Origin: Nothophaeocryptopus gaeumannii
Taxonomy: Eukaryota > Ascomycota > Dothideomycetes > Mycosphaerellales > Mycosphaerellaceae
Reading direction: 5' to 3'
NCBI GenBank assembly: GCA_031771865.1
Contig: JASISA010000001.1
Span: 2,046,001 to 2,110,000, forward strand
Length of the DNA stretch: 64,000 bases
This document shows, piece after piece, positions 53,590 to 64,000 of the stretch. The position numbers and the translations under genes are program-made. The notes beneath the pieces are model-generated. The model searched no databases. It had not been told where the DNA came from and saw nothing but the letters and a program-made list of their open reading frames with translations. The first letter of the stretch is position 1, and every line of letters starts with the position of its first letter.

Positions 53590-55447
53590 ATGGGATCGTC
53601 ACAGCACTCTGATCATGTTGATGAGAAGAAGCCAAGGCTCGAAGCCTCGCCAGCAGAGTCTGAAGTCCTTGCCGGCCAGACCGATGAGCTAGACGAAGAG
53701 CACGAAGTCTTCAGGAAGAATGGCGAAGTCAGCTTCCGTACCGTCGGTTGGCCACGAGCCTCCGTCATCTTCTTGAAAGTCATCTTTGCCACCGGAGTGC
53801 TCTCAATCCCTACAGCTATGGTGTCTCTCGGAGCTGTTGGAGGAGCGCTCAATGTCATCGCTTGGGTTAGTATCTGTCGGCTCTCGGAAGAATCTGTTTC
53901 GGTGCTTATATCGCACAGGGCATGTTCAACACCTACGTTGGCATCATCCAAGGCGACTTTCGAAACCGTCATTCAAAGTGTCACTCCATCGCGGATATGG
54001 CTGGCGTTGTGGGAGGACTGTGGTTTAAGGAGCTTGTCGGAGCCTGGTTCATTATCGCGTATGTGCTTTGCGCTGGCTCCGGTATCCTCGGCGTGACCGT
54101 CGGTTTGAATGCCTTATCACATCATGGGGCATGCACAGTCTGGTGGACGTGAGTTCAACCACCTTTCCGGACTCGAGATTCAGCTCCGGAACACATCACT
54201 AATGTGTCCTTGCAGCGTCCTCGCGACTGCTGTAGTGACAGCATGCGCTTCAGTGAGGAAAATGCATCAGATCGGAATCCTGTAAGAAATCACAGGCTGA
54301 AAGCCATCCGACGTCTAAGACATTCGCTGACCTTGAACCCTTCGCTTCGTAGCACCTGGGCCGGCTTCCTCTCAATCTTCACCGCAGTCCTGATCGTCGT
54401 AATTGGCGTGACCACCCGAGACCGGCCAGCTGCTGCACCCAAGACAGGTGATTATGAGCTCGGATACTTCGCTGTGCCGACTGGGGTTCCTTTCGCTGCT
54501 GGAGTGGTTGCTTCGACCACGATCTTCTGCTCCTCTGCTGGAAGCAGCGCTTTCCTGCCCGTGATATCGGAGATGAAGAACCCACGAGATTATCGAAAAG
54601 CTGTCTTTGTCTGCATGAGTCTGGTGACCGCGGCGTATCTGACGTTCTCGCTGGTCGTGTATAAGTGGTGCGGGAAGTGGGTGGCTTCTCCGTCTCTCGG
54701 ATCAGCTGGGCAGACTGTCAAGGTGAGTGACACATGAACTTGATCCAAACCGCGTACGAGAATGCTGAAAAGCTGCTCGGTCATTAGATGGTCGCGTATG
54801 GAATTGGTCTCGTAGGACTCATCGTCAGCGGTTGCCTCTATCTGCACGTCTCGGCGAAGTATCTCTTTGTGCGGATTTTGAGGAACAGCAGGCATCTACA
54901 AGCCAATACGGTTGTCCACTGGGGTATGTGAACCCCAATGTCCAAATCTTTCGCGGTTCAGAACTGATCCGCTGACTTCGACTTCCAGGCACATGGCTCA
55001 GCTGCACAATCGGCCTCGGAGCGCTGGCTTTCATTCTCGTGGCAGCGATTCCGATCTTCAATTATTTGATCGCGCTGATCGGCAGCTTCTGTATGGCACC
55101 AATGTCGATGGCCTTGCCAGGGTGGCTGTGGCTTCATGACCATTGGGACTGGTATAAGGGGAGCGCGAAGCAGCAGGTCGCTTTCTGGTTCCATCTGGTA
55201 AGCCTATGATAGTGATGAGGCTTCTGATATTTGAAGCGTTCGCTGACAGGCCACCCTTTGCAGGCTTTCATCCCTCTTGGTATGTTCTTTTTCTTTGCCG
55301 GGAACTATGGCGTCATTAAGATGATCGTCGCCGCGTATGCCGATGGGACGATTGGTGAGTATCATTCCAATTGTACGAGAGCAACAGTGGACTGATCCGA
55401 CCTTAGGCGGTGTCTTCTCCTGCGCGGACAACTCGAACTCGTCGTAG
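53590..55447 (+). CDS. AAAP-family amino acid transporter
   Basis: Eight exons (53590-53865, 53919-54148, 54216-54281, 54353-54722, 54788-54923, 54989-55197, 55264-55354, 55407-55447) join with matching phases to 472 residues. An acidic N-terminal tail (about 45 residues) is followed by FRTVGWPRASVIFLKVIFATGVLSIPTAMVSLGAVGG, the typical first helix of fungal amino-acid/auxin permeases. About eleven membrane segments follow, with FCSSAGSSAFLPVISEMKNPRDYRKAVFVCMS as the conserved mid-protein block and GSFCMAPMSMALPGWLWLHDH near the end. It probably imports a neutral amino acid by proton symport; specificity is unknown. It sits between two decayed catabolic genes. Confidence 0.9.
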
Positions 55448-56052
55448 GATGGCGGATTGGGTCTTCCAAAGACTTCGGACGACTTGTCCTTGTGCAGCTT
55501 ACTCGTTGGCTGTCTTGTCATGCGCGACGCTTCAGCAAATGAAATGTATTCCAAAGACTTCTTTAGTAGAGCTCGAACGTGTTTGTCGCAGCCATAGCTG
55601 AGACCGCTCGGTAATCGTGAGGAAGGATTCCTTCACCAGAGCACGAAGTATGTGCCAAGCATTGACATCCACATTCGCGAGCCACATCCACGCGCAGTAA
55701 TCACGTTCATTCACCGTGGCTGTGATGAAGTCCCAAGACGCGCCACTCCTTCCTCTGTTGCTCACGCTCTGCAGAACATCGCCAATCGTTCATGCCAAGG
55801 TCATCATTCTCGAGCTCCGAATGATTTCGTCGTACATGGCGAACATAGCCAAGGCCCCAATCTGGCAGCGGTCGCCGTCTTCCACCTTCCTATCCCAGTC
55901 GGGGCTTCCGAGATCTGTGTTATGCTCACCACGGGAGATGCATAAAAAGGAGCGGAGAGGCAGGTGGGTGAGTGGGTGGGTGGTATGAGCGAGATATCCT
56001 CTTGAGAGTCTACGTCCTCTTCCTCGAGCGAATCTACTGACACTCAGGAATC
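55448..56052. other. Intergenic
   Basis: No supported gene. A minus-strand frame (55532-55765, then upstream to about 55940 with one TGA) has protein-like composition but no recognised motif. Confidence 0.4.
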
Positions 56053-57378
56053 ATGGCGGACTACAGTCGCGTTCCCGATGGAGCCACGCTCAAGCTTGAG
56101 CGATTCCATGCCAATGCTCCGGAGGAGAAACTCAAGCTCTTTAGAGATTTTCTCCATCTGTCGCCCATAGCGCCTGCGACGTACGAGAATCTGGGCGAAG
56201 ACCGCAGCTTTGGTACTCGGCGCGACTGGCTCATAGATGCGAAGACGATCTGCATCGAAGACTACGACTGGCGAAGAACAGAAGACCGCATCAACTCGTA
56301 TCCCAACTTCATGAGTACTCTTCAGGACGAAGACGACAACGAGCTACAGCTACATGTCGTTACTGTCGTTTCAGCGCGCGAGGATGCGATGCCGATTTCC
56401 ATGAGCCAGGGCTGGCCAGGGAGCTTCCTCGAATTCCTTCCTGTGCTGGACATTGCCAAAAGCAAGTTCTCTCCCGAGGGACTTACCATTCCATATCATA
56501 GTGCCCTCTCTTCCTGGCTGTGCATACTCTTCAGGCCCTCCGATCAACATGGACTTCGATGTTTCTAAAATTGCTACGCTCTTCGATCAACTCATGAGAG
56601 GTCTCGGATTCTCAAGTTACATCGCCCATGACGGAGATGTTGGAGCTGCTATTAGCATGCTCCAGGCTTTGTATAGTGTACTGGCTTTCACGTCAGCAAT
56701 GTCTTCATGAGCACGCCTGCCAATGCGGATCAGCTGCCTATGAATGGGTCGAAAAGGCCAGCGTCAACCGGTCAAGGCAACGCACAAGATCAAACTTCGC
56801 ATACGCTATGGAACATGGTACTCGACCGGCTACGATTGGCTTCGTCCTGCAGTCAAGCCCGATCGCGCTGCTTGCTTAGTGAGGTACACGTTCCCTCAGA
56901 ATTGTCGGCTTATCTGACTGCGATGCCTTGGATTGGTGAGAAGTCTCTCGAATGGACGGATGAAGATCCGCCGCTCAGTGTAAGCGACTGTTTCTCTCAA
57001 ATGAAGAGTTGCGCTCACGCCATGTCAAGCATATTCTGGACACTCTATCTCTGTACTGGCTCACAGACAGCATAGCGAGATGCATCTATCCTTACCGTGG
57101 GTTTCTCAGTGGAATGCAGGATCCTTCTATCAACAAGCCTTTCGGATATAGCTTCTTCCCGTACGACGTCTTGCCACGTCCTGGCAGCTGGACCAAAGAT
57201 ATTGCTCCTCTTACGCAGTATGTCGTACACGATCGAGGGGCCCACTTCCCGGTGAGATACGCCGTATGGTTTTCGTAACACTCTCAAACAGCTAACATGG
57301 GACAATAGGCAATTGAGAAGCCGATCGAGCTTTGGACAGACATTGAGTCTTTCGTTGCGAAGGTCATGCGCTCATAGA
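56053..57378 (+). pseudogene. Decayed epoxide hydrolase (EHN-type, alpha/beta hydrolase)
   Basis: The gene begins well: MADYSRVPDGATLKLERFHANAPEEKL and DWRRTEDRINSYPNF are the epoxide-hydrolase N-terminal domain. SQGWPGSFLEFLPVLD carries the oxyanion HGWPGS-type motif, with Gln for His. Near 56484 one extra A shifts the frame; IIVPSLPGCAYSSGPP and MRGLGFSSYIAHDGDVGAA follow in the next frame, and the latter has His-Asp where family members have the nucleophile-bearing QGGDWG. Further shifts occur around 56650-56690 (before VSNVFMSTPANADQL), 56760-56800 (YAMEHGTRPATIGFVLQSSPIALLA) and 56880-56940 (WIGEKSLEWTDEDPPL). A phase-consistent last intron leads to AIEKPIELWTDIESFVAKVM and TAG at 57376. 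At least four frameshifts make it a pseudogene. Confidence 0.88.
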
Positions 57379-57724
57379 CGAGCGGTCAGGATCATATCTT
57401 GCAACAGCACTTTGACAGCATCATTCTGCTCTGGCTTCATGAGATCTAATGTAGGAGCTCCTGGTGCAATGATCAAATGGCGCTGTCACATGAACACTTC
57501 AATTTGATGCACGAGGAGCCGGTCTGGTAGTATCGATAAGCTCGCCCTATCCTTTCCTATCCCTCACCCCACTTTTGCCCGCCGGGTGGACTCAAGCGAT
57601 CTCGGTGAGATCAGTCATCCACGACGCTTTCTACGTATCTTCTGACAACACTTCTCAGAGAAGATTGAATGCAGCAACACGCCAGTAGTCGATTGTGCTA
57701 ACATTATCAGACCGCCCCGCGATC
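57379..57724. other. Intergenic
   Basis: No supported gene; presumed promoter of the amidase. Confidence 0.55.
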
Positions 57725-59574
57725 ATGGGCGACACTACCTCAGATGCTTCGGAGCCAACTTGGCTTGCCACTGCAAAGAAGAAGAGGGCATCGAGAAGTC
57801 AAGCGATTCAGCCATACCTAGGTGTGAGCAAGCTTGATGAAGCGATCACTTCGATCGGCGATGTCACCGAGCTTGCCAAGACCATTGCAGATGGGCGTGT
57901 AAAAGCATACGATGTAGCGCTTGCTTACGTCCAGAGGTACGAAGACGAGCCATTGATACACATGACTTGTGCTCACAGATGCAAGAGCAGCAGCGGCTCA
58001 CGAGAAGGTATCAATGCCAGATTCAAAGTCGACCTCGCAAGTGCTGACAGTATAGACCAATTGTCTGACAGGTCCGCCTCTTCTGCAGCAGCTCTCATGC
58101 CAAATACTGATTGAATAGAAATCCTCTTCGAAGATGCTCTCAATCGAGCTGCCGAACTCGACGCCTACCTCAAAGAACATGGCAAAACTGTCGGGCCGCT
58201 ACATGGGGTGGTCATGACCTTGAAGGATCAATTCGATGTCATGGGCTACGACACAACGATTGGCTATGTCGGCAAGGCTTTCAAGCCTGCACAGAATGAT
58301 GCCTTGCTGGTTGAGATATTGAGAGAGTTAGGGGTCGTATTCATTGCCAAGACGAATCTGCCCCAGAGCATCATGGTATGTTTGATGGTAAATGAGACAG
58401 CCATCAAGACTAAGCAACGTGTAGTGGTGCGAGACCGAAAACCCGCTTTGGGGCCTCACGACCAACCCGCGCAACCCAAAGCTCACTCCTGGAGGCTCTA
58501 CCGGTGGAGAGAGCGCCCTGCTTTCCGAACATGGAACGTTGCTTGGCTGGGGAACAGACATCGGCGGCAGCGTGCGCATACCCTCGCACATGCTCGGTCT
58601 GTATGGCTTGAAGCCGAGTGTGAGTGCTGCGCCGAAATATGACGATCTCTTACTGATGAACCTGCCAGAGTGGTAGATTTCCATATGAAGGTGCTCAAGT
58701 CTCTACAGCTGGACAGGAGCATGTTCCATCTGTCGTAGGCCCTATTGCAAGATCGCTTTCGTCGTTGGAGACTGTAACCAGACATGTCTTGAAAGCGGAG
58801 CCATGGAATCGAGATCCCACAGTCCATCGAATCCCATGGCAACAAGACCTATACGAAGATATCCAATCACGGCCCCTAACGATCGGCCTCCTCTTCGACG
58901 ACGGAGTCGTAAAAGTCCACCCTCCAATCGAACGCATCCTCCACCAACTCGCCACCAAACTCTCAGCAGCAGGCCACACCATCATCCCCTGGACCTCCTC
59001 AGGCCATCGCGAATGCATCGAAATAATGGACCTCTACTACACAGCCGACGGCGGCGAAGACATCAAACGGGACGTAGCAGCCGGCGGAGAACCCTTCATT
59101 CCGCACGTCGAAGCTCTGGTCAACCGTGCGCCGGCGATTTCAGTGTATGAGTACTGGAGTCTGAATCGCCGGAAACGAGCTGCGCAGAAAGTGTACCTGG
59201 AGAAATGGGAGAAGATCCGATGTCCGAACACCGGACGAAAAATTGATATCTTGCTAATGCCTACGATGCCGCACACGGCTATTCCTCATCGAAGGTGCAA
59301 ATGGGTGGGTTATACGAAAGTGTGGAATTTGTTGGATTATACTGCGTTGGTGTTGCCTGCTGGGGAGGTTGATAAGGGGATAGATGTTGCGAAAGCAAGC
59401 CAAGAGGTTGCGGGATATGAGGCGAGGAATGAGCTGGATAAGTGGAATTGGGATTTATATGATCCGGAGGCGATGGACGGGTTGCCGGTGAATGTGCAGA
59501 TTATTGGGCAGAGGTTGGAGGAGGAGAAGGTGCTTGGGGCGGCGAGGGTTGTTGAGAGTGTATTGAAGGCTTGA
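57725..59574 (+). CDS. Amidase (acetamidase/AmdS-like) with two consecutive micro-exons
   Basis: Exons are 57725-57936, 57986-58007 (22 nt), 58056-58071 (16 nt), 58119-58375, 58425-58619 and 58669-59574. All phases agree and give 535 residues, the usual length for fungal acetamidases. The micro-exons encode RAAAAHEK and TNCLTE, leading into ILFEDALNRAAELDAYL exactly as family members read. The amidase-signature Lys is in GVVMTLKDQFD, the cis-Ser in GGSTGGESALL and the nucleophile region in GTDIGGSVRIPSHMLGLYGLKPS. It should hydrolyse a short or aromatic amide to acid and ammonia. No signal peptide. The gene looks intact only when both micro-exons are recognised; otherwise TGA and TAG codons appear near 58110. 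Confidence 0.9.
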
Positions 59575-60106
59575 AAGGCTTTATCAACGTTGATGGCAGA
59601 TGTCTAAGGATGCGTAAAGGCAAATGGGTCCTCCTCATAAATCACAAAGTATGCACAATATAGATATGTAGACGCACAGAAGATCGTTGCAATGCCGTCA
59701 ATACCTCTATCCCGTTCCAGCCATCGCTGAACTACGCAAATCCTGCATTCACGAAATCCATCACACTTCAACTTCACGCCCGCTTTCCTCATGCCTCTCG
59801 CTTTTGCTTCAAACATCTCCGTCTGCAAATCTCGCTTTCGCAACAGCAAATTAAGCTCTCAATGGGAATTCTGTGAGCCATGGAAATATGCCGGCGGTAT
59901 GTTGATTCTTACTGTACCCATCGCACGCTCGGCGATCCTTCAAGTTCATAAGCGTTCCATGAAAGAGCCAACGCTTAGTCAAGATGGCATCTGAGCTGAA
60001 ACCGAAGGACCGAGGCTGCCAACTCCTCATGAAATCGCAATAGATGAACCTTCTGCCATATCAGACCAGGATTTGCCAGTGTTGAGGCACATTGAGAGCC
60101 CGCAAC
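59575..60106. other. Intergenic
   Basis: No supported gene. I looked here for a missing first exon with a Zn2Cys6 cluster for the next gene and found none. Confidence 0.5.
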
Positions 60107-61597
60107 ATGACACTCCTCATCACGCCGCCGGACTCGACCACAAGCTGCACTGAGCCTGCAAACGAGGAGGGTGCGGACAAACGTAAAGAGGACGCGTGTG
60201 GAACACTGACCAAAGACGCGTTTTTAGAAGAAGTCGAGCGGGCGACAAAAGACCAGGATGGACGCAAAGACCAGAAGCAGCTACGAACACCACGAAAGGC
60301 CCGCAGTTCAGCGCACGACCTTCAACATGCGAGGAAATCGACCCAAAACACTCTGGCCCGGCAGGCGTTCCTCAAGGCGCTGACAACCAAGATGTCTTAT
60401 CTACCTCCCACGGAAACCCATCGCATCATCCTCACGACTCGATTTTATGATTCTTTCGTGATGAAAGATGGAGTCGAATATACGTGTGCACAACCTATGT
60501 GGGTCGTCGCGCAACGCAATCCGGCAATGGCTCTGGGTCTGGATGCTCTGGTCTTATCGGCATGTGCAGCAGCCTCCGGGAACGACACACTCATCGGCGA
60601 AGCTCGCTCGGTATACTCACAGACTGTACATGCACTACGCAGTCAGCTTGCGTCGAAAATGGCAGTGACCGATTCATACAATCTGCTGGCGACTATGTCA
60701 ATACTTGCGTTGTGCGAGATGTTCGACTGTATATCTGTCGATGGGCAGAGCTGGCGACGCCATGTACACGGCATGGAGGCTATTGCGGCGCATTGCACTT
60801 CTGACGAACGACGCTCAAGTGCCGAACAGATTGGCCATGTCTTAGCAAAGAACATCCGCGTTCCATTTGGCCTGTGGAATGGACTCGTCAGGCAAGGCAA
60901 GAAGAGGGAAGCACAAAAGCTGACCACCGCCTGTCTCCAAAACCTGAAAAAGAACAATGCAGAAGATGCGCTGTTGTACTACGGTCGGGTACCAGCTGTA
61001 CTCCAACGCGGCGAGGCGTTGCTCCAGCTTGGTCGCAAGGCAGACACTGCAATCGTCGCTAGTGTCCTCGAAGACATTGTGGCTACCGAAGGCTCACTGC
61101 ACAGCAACCTGGCCGATGCATACTCCAAATCGATCGCAGCAGCATACCACACAACCTCTATCACGGAGCTGAGCAAGTCAGCTATCCTCTCACACGCACC
61201 CACGGACACATTCCCTCGAGCATACGTCTTCACCAACCTACTAAACACCGTGGAGCATATCTACTACTGGATGTGCCTCCTCGCCTTGAGACGCATGCAC
61301 CTCGACATACGAAGCGCAGTACCGAAGTCGTCTTACCCTTTCGAATACGACTTTTGCGGGTTCAGCGAGCAGGCAGTCACGCAAGCAGCGTGCGAGTGCG
61401 CCGATAATCTGTGCATGAGTCTTACTTATCTGACGTTACCAAAGAATGGCGTCATGGCTTTGATATGTGCTATCGCACCTATTCAGCTGGCTGCTCAGTG
61501 GTACAAGGAAAATCAGAATTGGGATAAGCTGAGCTGGTGCCGTGAAGCTGGCGCTGCTCTTCGATCGCGTGGATTGGCGAAGTTTGATATCGGCTGA
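60107..61597 (+). CDS. Fungal transcription-factor-like protein (PF11951 type) lacking a zinc cluster
   Basis: Intronless, 496 residues from the ATG at 60107. A charged N-terminus (about 1-90, rich in Lys, Glu and Arg) is followed by a helical region with landmarks of the fungal-specific TF domain 2: YDSFVMKDGVEYTCAQPMWV, PAMALGLDALVLSACAAASGN, YNLLATMSILALCEMFDC and SWRRHVHGMEAIAAH, then a long helical remainder ending CADNLCMSLTYLTL and APIQLAAQWYKE. The Cys6 zinc cluster that normally begins such proteins is absent. It may act by binding another regulator, or have lost its DNA-binding exon. It lies between the amidase and an SDR, so local control is possible but unproven. Confidence 0.75.
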   Translation: MTLLITPPDSTTSCTEPANEEGADKRKEDACGTLTKDAFLEEVERATKDQDGRKDQKQLRTPRKARSSAHDLQHARKSTQNTLARQAFLKALTTKMSYLPPTETHRIILTTRFYDSFVMKDGVEYTCAQPMWVVAQRNPAMALGLDALVLSACAAASGNDTLIGEARSVYSQTVHALRSQLASKMAVTDSYNLLATMSILALCEMFDCISVDGQSWRRHVHGMEAIAAHCTSDERRSSAEQIGHVLAKNIRVPFGLWNGLVRQGKKREAQKLTTACLQNLKKNNAEDALLYYGRVPAVLQRGEALLQLGRKADTAIVASVLEDIVATEGSLHSNLADAYSKSIAAAYHTTSITELSKSAILSHAPTDTFPRAYVFTNLLNTVEHIYYWMCLLALRRMHLDIRSAVPKSSYPFEYDFCGFSEQAVTQAACECADNLCMSLTYLTLPKNGVMALICAIAPIQLAAQWYKENQNWDKLSWCREAGAALRSRGLAKFDIG

Positions 61598-61846
61598 TCG
61601 AGAGGTTCAAGGACAGGCGACAAGGCTCAATACCGCTTCTCGCAAGGCGCCACATCCTCAAGTCGCGGCGCGCGACGACCATGGCTCAGAACGTTGGAAG
61701 TGGGTTTGGGTCAGAGTTTCATTCCTTAAAACGGTGCAATTGTGTGCTAAAGTCCTCGCCGTCGGTATGCTTAGGAGTATACACACGGGAGAGGGGCAAC
61801 GAGCTTTATCATCTGCCCTTGGTCCGATCAACTACTTGCTGGACGT

Positions 61847-62970
61847 CTATGAAGCGACCGTACCTCCGTACCCTCCGAATTTGCTGTGATCTTCCTTCAG
61901 AATCACCGGCAACTCATCTTCCAAGTACGAACGCCTCCAGTCCTTCTCGATCGGCTTCCATCCCAGCTCTCGCAGCCGGACCGCCCGACTTCGGCTGTTC
62001 AACCCAATGACAGCACCAGTGAAGTCGCCAAAGACGTCACCCCAGTTCTCCTTGGGCAGCTCCTTGGGCTCTGGATCCTTGATCTTTCCGGCCTTGGTCA
62101 GACCCTCGCCGATCACTGAAGCGACGTCCTTCCAAGATGGCTCCTGGTCTCCGGTAGTCTCACAGAAGTAGTATGGATTCTCGAGCGTCTGTGCAGGAGT
62201 GGACTTCTCCAAGGCATGCAGGAGGACAATGTACGCTCGTGCGAGATCGAGGACATGTATGTTCGATTCAATGCCCAGACCTTTACCCACGTGTGCTGCA
62301 TAGCCATGCTTGATAGCATAGCGGGTCAGAGTCGGTATCTGAATCGTCAGGCGCTCGTGCTTGGGATTGACTGTAAACACGTCAGCATACCATTCGCCAC
62401 CAGAACTCACACCGAATCGATGGAAAGCACGTCTTGATCGCTAGACTTACACCCATAAATCAACGGCGGAATCATAATAGCAATCTTCGCCTTCTCTCCC
62501 AATTCCTTCTGCGCTTTCACAATCGCCAAATCAATCTGTCGATGCGGCGCATCATCAGGCACGGAATCTACCTCAGTCCTCACATTATCGTGATAGACTT
62601 TGTCGCCCCTCACTGTACCGTATGATCCATCATCAAGCACACTCGTTCCGCTCGTATGAATATACACCGTACTTTTCCCTTCCTTCGCTCTCGCTTTCAC
62701 ACCATCCAAGATCGCCTCAGCAGAGGGAAGATGGTCTGCGGTCGCTGTGTGGAATATGATGTCGTGTTGGGTAGTTTGTTCCGTGATGGTAGCCTTATCA
62801 TTCAAGTCGCCGTAGATTGCTTTGGCGCCCGAGTTCTCGATACCAGCACCGTGTTCTTTGCGTCGGACAAAACCTGTTACGGAGTAATCTTCGGCGAGGA
62901 GGAGGTCGAGGATGTTCCAGCCTATGAAGCCGGGGCCGACTATGAAGACGGATTTTCCTGTATTGGACAT
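61847..62970 (-). CDS. NAD(P)-dependent epimerase/dehydratase-like extended SDR
   Basis: Exons 62451-62970 and 61847-62370 (phase-1 intron) give 347 residues. The N-terminal Rossmann motif is SVFIVGPGFIGWNILDLLL (G-x-G-x-x-G at about 12-17). It is followed by an acidic-strand region KAIYGDLND, THTS-like TSGTSVLDDGSYG and IMIPPLIYG at the end of exon 1. The usual catalytic Tyr-x3-Lys is not obvious in its normal place (HRQIDLAIVKAQKE), so it could be an atypical SDR or an NmrA-like redox sensor. C-terminal substrate part includes NIHVLDLARAYIVLLHAL, a family landmark. No organelle signal. Confidence 0.85.
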
Positions 62971-63392
62971 TGTGTGACGAATTGGCTTGAGGCGTTTGGT
63001 TTGTTTGTCGAGGCAGAGTCCGAGGGTATTTCAGAGGTTGAATTATATAGGGAGCATTGAAGAGATGAAGTCACACGAGTCTGGTTGCCGCTGCTGCACG
63101 CAATAACGTAGGTGGGGCAGGGGCATAACATCATCGAGGGGTCTTTCTGCATCTTGTCTACCAAACGGTGCAACCCTAATGGGCTTGACTTTATTTGGCA
63201 CGCCATGGCAGTTTGAGTGTGCTAGAAACTCCAGAGTTTGGAGACATCGATGTCGGGGTGGCTAAAGTAGGAAATTAGCGCCGCATTGGCAGGTGTCATT
63301 CACCTACACTACCCACGCGCATAACGTCGTCTGACCAAACTTCTTTCCCATCCAGTCTCACCACGACGTTTTTGCTTCGAAATCAACGCCTC
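62971..63392. other. Intergenic
   Basis: No supported gene between two minus-strand genes. Confidence 0.5.
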
Positions 63393-64000
63393 TCAGACCT
63401 CTGGTACCAAGAACTCTTCTGCTCTTGGCATGCCTCTCTTTCTTCCTCGACTCTCCCAGGAGTCCAGAGCAACGTTGAAATCGTCCACGAACCCTTCAAC
63501 AGACCGCGTATCAACGCGATCAATCAGCATCTCTCGAAGCAGCTCATCTTCCCGCAACTCGTCTTCTCGCAACTCGTCTTCTCCCATCTCATAGTCCTCG
63601 AGTTGTTCCTCGCCCATGTATGCTCTCAGGCTGACAAATTCTTCCTTCAGACCATCCCACCAGAGCATGTAGAGGAGTAGCGCCATGCGCGTTTGCTCTT
63701 CGGCTTCAGCGCATGCAAGATTTGCTTGAGCCCTCTTGGCTTGTAGTGCTCCTCGTTCAGGGTATCGGAGACGTCTTCACGACAGCGTTCTGGAGGGCAG
63801 GCAGGCCAAAGCCTTCGGCGAAAGTCCATATCTGCGCGAGCGCAATTTGATACATCTCGAGGTCTTGCGGCCTGGGTGGGTCGGTAAGCCCATCGAGACC
63901 AGCGAGCTTCGGAATTCCGTATTTGGAAAGCCAAAAAACGAAGATCGTGAAGACGACAGGTTTTGCGTTAAGTCGCAAGGTTTCTAAGTCGTTGGATGGG
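63393..64000 (-). pseudogene. BTB/POZ-like protein fragment, frame-broken, cut by window edge
   Basis: Entering from the right edge, the minus strand reads LRLNAKPVVFTIFVFWLSKYGIPKL, then LEMYQIALAQIWTFAEGFGLPALQNAVVK, matching the last strand and the helical tail of fungal BTB domains. The frame then shifts near 63780 (SDTLNEEHYKPRGLKQILHALKP) and again near 63690 (LLLYMLWWDGLKEEFVSLRAYMGEE), with no usable introns. The tail contains a 15-base repeat (about 63545-63600) encoding REDEL units and stops at 63393. Two shifts suggest a decaying gene, though sequence errors are possible. The N-terminal half lies outside the window. Confidence 0.5.

Noticed and set aside
58008..58118. Amidase taken as a pseudogene because of TGA and TAG codons
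   Set aside because: A 16-base micro-exon with good splice sites removes both stops and restores the family sequence.

Overview
This window is nuclear DNA of a filamentous ascomycete. Genes are split by short GT-AG introns of about 45-70 bases, families such as the fungal rhodopsin-like domain, DUF1996, GH64, acetamidase and PF11951 are present, and a DNA transposon carries the C-to-T damage typical of repeat-induced point mutation (RIP). Two unrelated genes carry an almost identical 71-base intron. This is the signature of introner-like elements, described in Dothideomycetes (Cladosporium fulvum, Dothistroma, Mycosphaerella relatives), so I infer a Dothideomycete; no rRNA or marker gene confirms it.

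Bases 1-3390 are a transposon graveyard. A frameshifted Tc1/mariner transposase fragment lies at the left edge. Next to it is a pogo/Fot1-like element with 43-base terminal inverted repeats and a TA duplication, heavily RIP-damaged. Two different solo LTRs, each with its own 5-base target duplication, have inserted into it.

Bases 3.8-25 kb hold metabolic and surface genes: a membrane acyltransferase with introner copy A, a frameshifted small secreted protein, a Rieske monooxygenase beside a dimethylglycine/sarcosine dehydrogenase-like flavoprotein (a likely glycine-betaine catabolic pair), a degenerate exonuclease-fold protein, an ABCG half-transporter divergent from a bicovalent berberine-bridge-type oxidase, an N-acyl-D-amino-acid deacylase, a secreted GH93/sialidase-like propeller and a BTB protein.

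Bases 25.9-42 kb are mostly housekeeping: an F-box protein whose reading frame overlaps an upstream membrane protein, GTP cyclohydrolase I, a Ctk1-type CTD kinase, signal peptidase subunit Spc3, a rhodopsin-domain membrane protein and a coiled-coil protein.

Bases 42-64 kb are accessory: a secreted DUF1996 protein, a large Ser/Thr-rich surface protein with introner copy B, a GH64 glucanase-like protein, an NTF2-like protein, a decayed salicylate-hydroxylase-like gene, an AAAP amino-acid transporter, a decayed epoxide hydrolase, an amidase with two consecutive micro-exons, a PF11951 regulator without a zinc cluster, an extended SDR and a broken BTB-like gene at the right edge. All gene models were built by eye from reading-frame continuity and splice consensus; none has transcript support.
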